From: Streptomyces nodosus
GTDB lineage: Bacteria; Actinomycetota; Actinomycetes; Streptomycetales; Streptomycetaceae
Length of the DNA stretch: 64,000 nt
Reading direction: 5' to 3'
NCBI RefSeq assembly: GCF_008704995.1
Contig: NZ_CP023747.1
Span: forward strand, 7,412,001 to 7,476,000
The position numbers and the translations under genes were made by a program. Under the pieces are notes generated by a model, which was not told where the DNA came from, did not search any database, and saw only the letters and a list, made by a program, of their open reading frames with translations. This document shows, piece by piece, positions 58,385 to 64,000 of this stretch (position 1 is the first letter of the stretch; each line of letters starts with the position of its first letter).

Positions 58385-59323
58385 ATGCACACCGTCGCCG
58401 TACTCGCGCTGGACCAGGTGATCCCCTTCGACCTGTCCACCCCCATCGAGGTCTTCACCCGCACCCTGCTGCCCGACGGTCGCCCCGGCTATCAGGTCCG
58501 GGTGTGCGCCGGGGAGCCGGAGGTCGGAGCGGGGGCCTTCACCTTGCGTGCCCCCTGGCGACTGGACGGGCTGGAGGACGCGGACACGATCATCGTGCCC
58601 GGCATCGCCGATCCCTCGGCGCCCCTGCCCCACGATGTCCGCGACGCACTGCGCACGGCGGCCGGCAACGGCACCCGTATCGCCTCCATCTGCTCGGGCA
58701 CCTTCCCCCTGGCCGCCACCGGTCTGCTGGACGGTCTGCGGGTCACCACCCACTGGTTGGCCGCCGGTCTGCTGGCCGCCGCCTATCCGGCACTCGAGGT
58801 GGACCCGGAGGTCCTGTACGTCGACAACGGGCAGTTCCTCACCTCGGCCGGTGCCGCGGCAGGACTGGACCTCTGCCTGCACATGATCCGCCGCGACTAC
58901 GGCTCGGCCGTCGCCGCCGATGCCGCCCGGCTGTCCGTCATGCCCCTGGAACGCGAAGGCGGCCAGGCCCAGTTCATCATCCAGGACCACCCTGTCACCC
59001 CCCAGGGCTCGGCACTGGAACCCCTGCTCGTCTGGCTGCAGGCCAACCTCTCCCGCACCCTCACCCTCGACGAGATCGCCGCACAGGCCGGGACGAGCAA
59101 ACGCACCCTGATCCGCCGCTTCCGCGAACAGACCGGCACGCCTCCCATCCAGTGGCTCCACCGGGCGCGCATCCGCCGTGCCCAGCACCTGCTGGAGACC
59201 ACACGTCACTCCGTCGAACGGATCGGCGCCGACGTCGGCTTCGGCTCACCCACCGCCTTCCGGGACCGCTTCAAACGCACCACCGGCGTCAGCCCCCACA
59301 CCTACCGCCGCACCTTCAGCTGA
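58385..59323 (+). CDS. GlxA-family AraC-type regulator
   Basis: 312 residues. The N-terminal DJ-1-like domain reads VLALDQVIPFDLSTPIEVF, with IASICSGTFPLAATGLLDG containing the elbow Cys. The C-terminal AraC domain has LTLDEIAAQAGTSKRTLIRR and HSVERIGADVGFGSPTAFRD as its two helix-turn-helix motifs. It probably activates or represses the divergent DJ-1 gene and the minus-strand genes behind it; the ligand is unknown. Start 58385 lies after CTAGATTCCTGCC. Confidence 0.9.
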   Translation: MHTVAVLALDQVIPFDLSTPIEVFTRTLLPDGRPGYQVRVCAGEPEVGAGAFTLRAPWRLDGLEDADTIIVPGIADPSAPLPHDVRDALRTAAGNGTRIASICSGTFPLAATGLLDGLRVTTHWLAAGLLAAAYPALEVDPEVLYVDNGQFLTSAGAAAGLDLCLHMIRRDYGSAVAADAARLSVMPLEREGGQAQFIIQDHPVTPQGSALEPLLVWLQANLSRTLTLDEIAAQAGTSKRTLIRRFREQTGTPPIQWLHRARIRRAQHLLETTRHSVERIGADVGFGSPTAFRDRFKRTTGVSPHTYRRTFS

Positions 59324-59439
59324 CGCCGCGCACGGCAGCCCCGCCGCCGGCACCCCGCAGACCCGGGCCGTCCTGAGAGCCGGTCTCGAACCTGTCCCGG
59401 CCCCCCCACGGTGCCTGCCGCGGCACTAGGATCAGGCCC

Positions 59440-60384
59440 ATGCCCCTGACCGCGAACGACGTGGCCCGGTTCGAGGCTTCCAGGCCCCGCCTGGAAGCCA
59501 TCGCCTACCGCCTCCTCGGCTCCTCGAGCGAGGCCGAGGACGCCGCGCAGGAGACCTTTCTGCGCTGGCAGGCCGCCGACGTCGACCGCATCGAGGTCCC
59601 CGAGGCCTGGCTGACGAAGGTCCTCACCAATCTCTGCCTCAACCAGCTCTCCTCGGCCCGAGCGCGACGCGAGACCTATGTGGGCCAGTGGCTCCCCGAG
59701 CCGCTGTTCGACGGCGACCCCATGCTCGGCCCGGCCGACACCGCGGAGCAGCGCGAATCGGTCTCGTACGCGGTCCTCACCCTCATGGAGCGCCTCACTC
59801 CCAACGAGCGTGCGGTGTATGTGCTGCGGGAGGCCTTCGGTCATCCGTACCGAGAGATCGCCGAGATCCTCGACATCAGCGAGGCCGCCGGCCAGCAGAT
59901 CTTCCACCGCGCCAAGAAGCACCTCGCGGACGGCCGGGTCCGCACCGAGGTCGACCGGGCCGCCGCCCGGCGGATCGCCGAGGAGTTCCTCGAGGCCGCC
60001 GCCAGTGGCCGGACCGAGCCGCTGGTGCGGCTGCTCACCCAGGACGTGACCTCCATCGGCGACGGCGGCGGGAAGGTCCCGGCCCGGGCCAAGGTGTTCG
60101 AGGGCGCCCTGGCGGTCGCGAAGTTCATGCGGGGCCTGTTCAAACCCGGCAAGGCCAAGCGTGCCCTGGTGGGCGGATCGCCCGGGATCCACGTCATGAC
60201 GGTCAACGGGGACGCCGCCCTGGTGGCCGTCGTCGAGGGCCGGGTCGTCGGCATCACCTGCCTGGAGGTCACCGCCGAGGGCATCGCCGTGTTCCGTCAC
60301 CAGGTCAACCCCGACAAGCTCCGACGCGCGACCGAGCGGTGGGCGGCCACCGCTCACGGGGAACCGCTGCTCCACGCCTTCTGA
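59440..60384 (+). CDS. sigJ: ECF41-type RNA polymerase sigma factor (SigJ-like)
   Basis: 314 residues. Region 2 covers LEAIAYRLLGSSSEAEDAAQ. Region 4 covers RLTPNERAVYVLREAFGHPY and the following helix-turn-helix. A C-terminal SnoaL-like domain of about 110 residues is the mark of ECF41. The linker motif WLPEPL and the C-terminal NPDKL are ECF41 signatures that tune activity. ECF41 factors lack a classical anti-sigma gene and usually regulate an adjacent oxidoreductase, as here. ATG 59440 has AGGA upstream. Confidence 0.9.
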   Translation: MPLTANDVARFEASRPRLEAIAYRLLGSSSEAEDAAQETFLRWQAADVDRIEVPEAWLTKVLTNLCLNQLSSARARRETYVGQWLPEPLFDGDPMLGPADTAEQRESVSYAVLTLMERLTPNERAVYVLREAFGHPYREIAEILDISEAAGQQIFHRAKKHLADGRVRTEVDRAAARRIAEEFLEAAASGRTEPLVRLLTQDVTSIGDGGGKVPARAKVFEGALAVAKFMRGLFKPGKAKRALVGGSPGIHVMTVNGDAALVAVVEGRVVGITCLEVTAEGIAVFRHQVNPDKLRRATERWAATAHGEPLLHAF

Positions 60385-60476
60385 CCCGATGTGAGGTGCT
60401 TCACACCGCGCTGCTGTCAGGAAACCGCGGGCCGCCCGGTTCAAGTGGCGAACCCGCGCGAGACAGGAGCAGCAGC

Positions 60477-61670
60477 ATGAAGCACCGCATCATCGTCCTC
60501 GGAGCCGGATACACCGGGGCCATCACCGCCGGGCGCCTGGCCGGGCGGCTGCGCCGTGAGGACGTCGCCATCACCCTCGTCAACGCCGAACCCGATTTCG
60601 TCGAGCGGGTCCGGATGCACCAGCTGGCGGTCGGCCAGAATCTCGAACTCCGGCCCTTCAGCGCGATGTTCGCCGGCACCGGTGTCGAACTGAAGCTGGC
60701 GAAGGTCACCGGCGTCGACACCGACCGCAAGACCGTCGCCGTCCTCGACACCAACGGCACCAACGGCACCGAGGAACTGGCCTACGACACCCTGGTGTAC
60801 GCCCTGGGCAGCGGCTGGAACAGCCAGGGCGTCCCCGGCACCGCCGAACACGCCCATGAGATCGCCGGCCGCCCCGGAGCGCTCCGGCTGCGCGAGCGCC
60901 TGGCCGGCCTGGACGGCGGACAGCCCGTGGTGGTCGTCGGCGGCGGCCTCACCGGTCTGGAGACCGCCACCGAGATCGCCGAGGCCCGACCGGACCTCGA
61001 CGTCGCCCTCGTCGCCCGCGGCGGCTTCGGCGACTGGCTCTCGCCCCGAGGCCGCCGGCATCTGCGGAAGGTCTTCGACGGGCTAGGCATCACCGTGCAC
61101 CAGCACTCCGTCGTCACCGCCGTCGAGGCCGACCACATCGCCACCGCCGACGGCACGGTCGTCCCGGCCGCGGTCACCGTGTGGACCACCGGCTTCCAGG
61201 TCCACCCGATCGCGAAGGCCACCACCCTGGAGGTCACCGGCACCGGCCAGATCGTGGTCGACGCCACCATGCGCTCGCTCTCACACCCGGACGTCTACGT
61301 CATCGGCGACGCCGCCCTGGTGCGGGGCCCCGGAGACAAGCCGCTGCGGATGTCGTGCGCCTCGGGCATCCCCACCGCGTGGCAGGCCGCCGATTCCATC
61401 GTGGCCCGCCTGACCGGCGGGAAGCTCCCGAACGTGCCGCTGCGCTACTTCAACCAGTGCATCTCGCTGGGCCGCAGGGAAGGCCTGATCCAGTACGTCA
61501 CCGCCGACGACCGCGCGGTCGGTGCCGCCCTGACCGGACGGCTCGCCGCCGTCTACAAGGAGCTGATCTGCAAGGGCGCCGCCTGGGGAGTCGCCCACCC
61601 CATGCTGGGGATGCCGGCCCGTCGACGCCGCGTCGTCCGGGAACGCGCCCGGGTGAGCGCGACCGTCTAG
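60477..61670 (+). CDS. FAD-dependent NADH-dehydrogenase-like oxidoreductase
   Basis: A 397-residue two-dinucleotide-fold flavoprotein. RIIVLGAGYTGAITAGRLAG binds FAD, VVVVGGGLTGLETATEIAEA binds NAD(P)H and VYVIGDAALVRG is the third FAD motif. The order fits type II NADH dehydrogenase/ferredoxin reductase relatives, but no membrane-anchoring C-terminus is evident. ATG 60477 follows AGGAG. It lies 92 bases after sigJ and is the likely ECF41 target. Confidence 0.87.
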   Translation: MKHRIIVLGAGYTGAITAGRLAGRLRREDVAITLVNAEPDFVERVRMHQLAVGQNLELRPFSAMFAGTGVELKLAKVTGVDTDRKTVAVLDTNGTNGTEELAYDTLVYALGSGWNSQGVPGTAEHAHEIAGRPGALRLRERLAGLDGGQPVVVVGGGLTGLETATEIAEARPDLDVALVARGGFGDWLSPRGRRHLRKVFDGLGITVHQHSVVTAVEADHIATADGTVVPAAVTVWTTGFQVHPIAKATTLEVTGTGQIVVDATMRSLSHPDVYVIGDAALVRGPGDKPLRMSCASGIPTAWQAADSIVARLTGGKLPNVPLRYFNQCISLGRREGLIQYVTADDRAVGAALTGRLAAVYKELICKGAAWGVAHPMLGMPARRRRVVRERARVSATV

Positions 61671-61686
61671 AGCGCCGGGCCCCATG

Positions 61687-63555
61687 TCACTGCTTCGCAG
61701 CGAGCAACTTCCGGGCCAGGGAACGGAGTTCTTCGTCCTGATGGCCTGGCCCGGAGAAGGGCGAGTCCACGAGCAGGCGGAGCGGGGAGAAGGAGAAGGC
61801 GCGCAGGGTGGGGCGAAGCTCCTCCGGGACCTGGCCGGTGGCGGCGAGGGCCTCGAGGGCACGCAGGCCGACCGGGGTGGGGCCGACCAGCTCGACAAGG
61901 ACGGGGACGGCGCGGTCCGGGGAGCCGGTGACCCAGTGGTGGGCCTCGGCCGCCGCCATCCGGCTCCACTCGTGACGGGCCTCCAGCAGCGGCTCGAAGA
62001 GCGGCAGCAGTGGAGCCGCGGCGGTGCCCAGCGGCTTCAGGCCGCTCAGGTACCCGTGGGTCTGCCCCCGGGCCGAGAGCAGCCGCTCGAAGGTGCGCAG
62101 CGCCGCACCGGCATCACCGGTCAGCCGGTAGTGGGCCACGGCCGCCGCGGCACTCAGCGAGTCGTCGCTGCTCCGGGCGGCGCTGTGCAGCAGTTCGGTC
62201 GTCTCCGGCGTCGGTGTGCCGCTCAGCCCGAGCAGGCGGGCGGCGACGACGGCCGCACGGCCGGTCCTGAGGCAGTCGACCAGTTCGGGCTGGGCCCGGC
62301 GGGCGTCGGCACCGAACCGTTCCAGCGCCTGGACGAGGGCGATCCCGGTGTTCCCGGTGGCGCCCGCCGCCAGTTCACGGCGGATCACCGGTATCAGCCG
62401 GCCGGCCGCCTCGGGGAAGTGCCGCGCCGCCGCTTCGAGCAGCCGTGCGTCGGGGCGGCGCAGCACCAGCTCCAGGGCGCGGGGGTCGCGGGAGGTCACC
62501 AGGGCGAGGAGCGCCGGCTCGGCGGTCTTCTCGTCGCCGGTTGCGTACCGGTGCAGCGCGTCCCGGAGGCCGGCGCCCGGCTCGGGCACGTGTTCGAGCC
62601 AGTGGCCGACGGCACGGAGGCGGGCGGCGAGGGTGCGGTCGTCCTTCTGATGGGGCAGTGCGGACAGCAGCAGATCCAGGACCTCGGGCTCCCGGTCGCG
62701 CCAGGTCTCGGCGATCTCTTCGGCCAGCCAGGAACCGCGCGAGCCGAGGTCTCCGGCCGCGATCCAGCGGGCGGCCACGGCGAGGCCGGCGTCCGGATCC
62801 CGAGTGAGCAGGCGGGTGAGCTGCTCTTCCTGGGTGGTGGCGCCCGACCACGGGTAGCCGTCGTCCCCAGGGTCGGGTTCGGCACCGTCCTCGGCGATGA
62901 CCTCCACCAGCTCAGCCGGGTAGGGAAGCCCGGACCGCTCGGCGACGAGCAGGGCCCCGGCCAGTCTGACCTCGGGCAGCGGGCTGTCGAGTGCCGCCGT
63001 CTCCCGGCCGAACCGGTCGAGCACGACCACGGAGTCCGCCCGCACCGCCGGGACGGGATCGGTGACGTACAGCCTGTCGAGCTGCGCCACGACCGAGGAC
63101 CGCAGCTCGGCCGGGAGTTGCTCGGCCACGGCCGCGACCACCCGGAGTGCCGCCCGGCGCACCCCCCGTTCGGTGTCGCCGAGGCAGGGCAGCAGCTCCG
63201 GGAGCACCCGGCAGAGCTCGGCACAGATCGCGGCGACCGGACTGCCGGGCCAGTGGGGCGAGTCGACGTCGTCCGGGTCGTGGTCGGCAAGGGTGGCGAG
63301 CAGCATCAGCAGCGCCTCGCGCTTGCCCGGGGCGTGCCGGACTGCGTGCGCGAGGAAGGGGACGGCGGGTGCCGAAGCCCGGTAGACCGTGCCCTGGTGA
63401 TGGATGTTGCCGAACAGCTCGTAGATCGCCTCGTCGGCCGTCGCCTCGTCGTCCTCGTAGAGCGCCCTGATCAGCTCCGGTACGTCCTCGGCCGGGCCGT
63501 AGGCATGGGTCAGGGCATGCCACGGGACGTGGTCCAGCTCGGCCGGAGATTTCAT
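61687..63555 (-). CDS. HEAT-repeat domain protein
   Basis: 622 residues made almost entirely of HEAT/Armadillo-like helical repeats, such as LGDTERGVRRAALRVVAAVA, LDSPLPEVRLAGALLVAERS and SDDSLSAAAAVAHYRLTGDA. It begins MKSPAELDHVPWHALTHAYG, which recurs in actinomycete proteins of unknown function. There is no catalytic motif. ATG 63555 follows GAGGAAGG. It converges with the oxidoreductase gene across 16 bases. The role is likely protein-protein interaction. Confidence 0.82.
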   Translation of the reverse strand: MKSPAELDHVPWHALTHAYGPAEDVPELIRALYEDDEATADEAIYELFGNIHHQGTVYRASAPAVPFLAHAVRHAPGKREALLMLLATLADHDPDDVDSPHWPGSPVAAICAELCRVLPELLPCLGDTERGVRRAALRVVAAVAEQLPAELRSSVVAQLDRLYVTDPVPAVRADSVVVLDRFGRETAALDSPLPEVRLAGALLVAERSGLPYPAELVEVIAEDGAEPDPGDDGYPWSGATTQEEQLTRLLTRDPDAGLAVAARWIAAGDLGSRGSWLAEEIAETWRDREPEVLDLLLSALPHQKDDRTLAARLRAVGHWLEHVPEPGAGLRDALHRYATGDEKTAEPALLALVTSRDPRALELVLRRPDARLLEAAARHFPEAAGRLIPVIRRELAAGATGNTGIALVQALERFGADARRAQPELVDCLRTGRAAVVAARLLGLSGTPTPETTELLHSAARSSDDSLSAAAAVAHYRLTGDAGAALRTFERLLSARGQTHGYLSGLKPLGTAAAPLLPLFEPLLEARHEWSRMAAAEAHHWVTGSPDRAVPVLVELVGPTPVGLRALEALAATGQVPEELRPTLRAFSFSPLRLLVDSPFSGPGHQDEELRSLARKLLAAKQ

Positions 63556-63645
63556 GGTCCGCCTTCCTCGACTGATCAAGTGGGCCGACCGTATGGGGCA
63601 CCACTGACAACGCGGCTGCGAGAGGGCGTTCCCGGAGTCGAGACC

Positions 63646-63689
63646 AAACGGCCCCCCGGGCGAGCGGCGGCTCGCCCGGGGGGCCGTTT
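63646..63689 (-). terminator. Perfect 20-bp hairpin terminator
   Basis: AAACGGCCCCCCGGGCGAGC and its exact reverse complement around a GGCG loop. It lies about 100 bases after the stop at 63792 of the minus-strand gene and upstream of the HEAT gene. Confidence 0.8.
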
Positions 63690-63791
63690 CGGGATGAAGT
63701 CGAGGGCGAGGAGAGCGACGGAACTAATCTCAGAATGGTGATCTGTAGAAGGAAGCCCCGTTCATGGCCTCGCCACGGCCAACGGTAGCAG

Positions 63792-64000
63792 TCAGTCCGG
63801 GATCAGGTCGCGCAGATTTTCAGGGGTGAGGACGCGGGACTCCGGATGCAGGCCGTCGGGGCGTTCCAGGCCGATGAAGGTCACGGGCTCCTCCGGCACC
63901 GTCGTGCCGTCCCACAGCGTCGGGCCGGTGGCGCCGTCGGCCATCATCTCGGTGAGATGGCGCACCGTGAGCTGCTCGCGTTCGACGACGCCGCGCACCA
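63792..64000 (-). CDS. Partial gene, C-terminus only, function unknown
   Basis: The last 69 or so codons of a gene that continues past the window. The visible part reads LTVRHLTEMMADGATGPTLW and VTFIGLERPDGLHPESRVLT and has no recognisable domain. The frame is open to the edge and shows third-position GC bias. Product not identified. Confidence 0.6.
   Translation of the reverse strand, partial: VRGVVEREQLTVRHLTEMMADGATGPTLWDGTTVPEEPVTFIGLERPDGLHPESRVLTPENLRDLIPD

Noticed and set aside
60385..60476. An ECF41-type promoter (TGTCACA-N16-CGTC) before the oxidoreductase
   Set aside because: Candidates near TGTCAGG and TTCACAC match only part of the -35 and not the -10, so I did not annotate one.
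1..64000. tRNA, rRNA, CRISPR array or complete insertion sequence
   Set aside because: I looked for T-loop patterns, direct repeat arrays and transposase motifs and saw none that hold up by eye. A tRNAscan or ISfinder run would be decisive.

Overview
The window is high-GC DNA from a Streptomyces-like actinomycete. The clues are third-position-GC coding, many GTG starts, ATGA/GTGA gene overlaps, a SsgA-like sporulation protein, a mycothiol-type maleylpyruvate isomerase relative, a DUF6232 protein, an ECF41 sigma factor and a DmdR/IdeR-type iron box. The family names below come from motif recognition, not from database searches.

Layout. 1-5842: catabolic genes (MHS-type transporter, YtcJ-like amidohydrolase, tandem Lrp regulator, and a divergent D-2-hydroxyacid dehydrogenase/class II aldolase pair). 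6131-13082: a locus with a PfkB-type kinase, two MFS transporters, a dedicated TrpF homologue, a pseudouridine-5'-phosphate glycosidase (PsuG) and a LysR regulator. Three matching T-N11-A sites lie in front of the kinase, psuG/lysR and the second transporter. 13116-15764: a secreted CAP protein, an unexplained intergenic stretch and an M20 amidohydrolase. 15867-27140: a phenylacetate (paa) catabolic cluster, with paaN-J-F-H-G and paaABCDE on the minus strand and paaI-paaK divergent. Two ACCG-rich palindromes of PaaR type mark the control regions.

27513-43445 is an accessory region. It holds small secreted proteins, a DinB protein, a quinone-reductase-like dehydrogenase, an MFS exporter, a SALP gene preceded by a coupled 36-codon frame, a FUSC protein, an OleD-like macrolide glycosyltransferase with a possible leader peptide, a broken LysR gene, RidA, an aminoglycoside-phosphotransferase-fold protein, a GNAT-like protein and uncharacterised proteins. 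Two copies of a structured small RNA of about 149 nt lie here, one at 29871-30019 (+) and one at 43465-43613 (-). Each has its own -10 element and a strong intrinsic terminator. One stem differs between the copies by pairing-preserving changes.

43797-49329 encodes VTC-domain, DUF4956 and CotH-kinase proteins followed by a response regulator and a sensor kinase. 49398-52276 holds a lactate/malate-type dehydrogenase, two adjacent genes sharing a 20-residue Gly/Asn-rich motif (DUF6232 C-terminus and the next protein's N-terminus), and a GbsR-like regulator. 52284-56264 is an iron-siderophore ABC importer under an iron box. 56351-64000 holds small membrane proteins, a DJ-1/PfpI protein with a divergent GlxA regulator, SigJ with an FAD oxidoreductase, a HEAT-repeat protein and a gene cut by the window end.

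The observations I consider most worth following are the two-copy small RNA, the motif-sharing gene pair, and the TrpF/PsuG locus with its shared operators. I saw no tRNA, rRNA, CRISPR array or intact insertion sequence.
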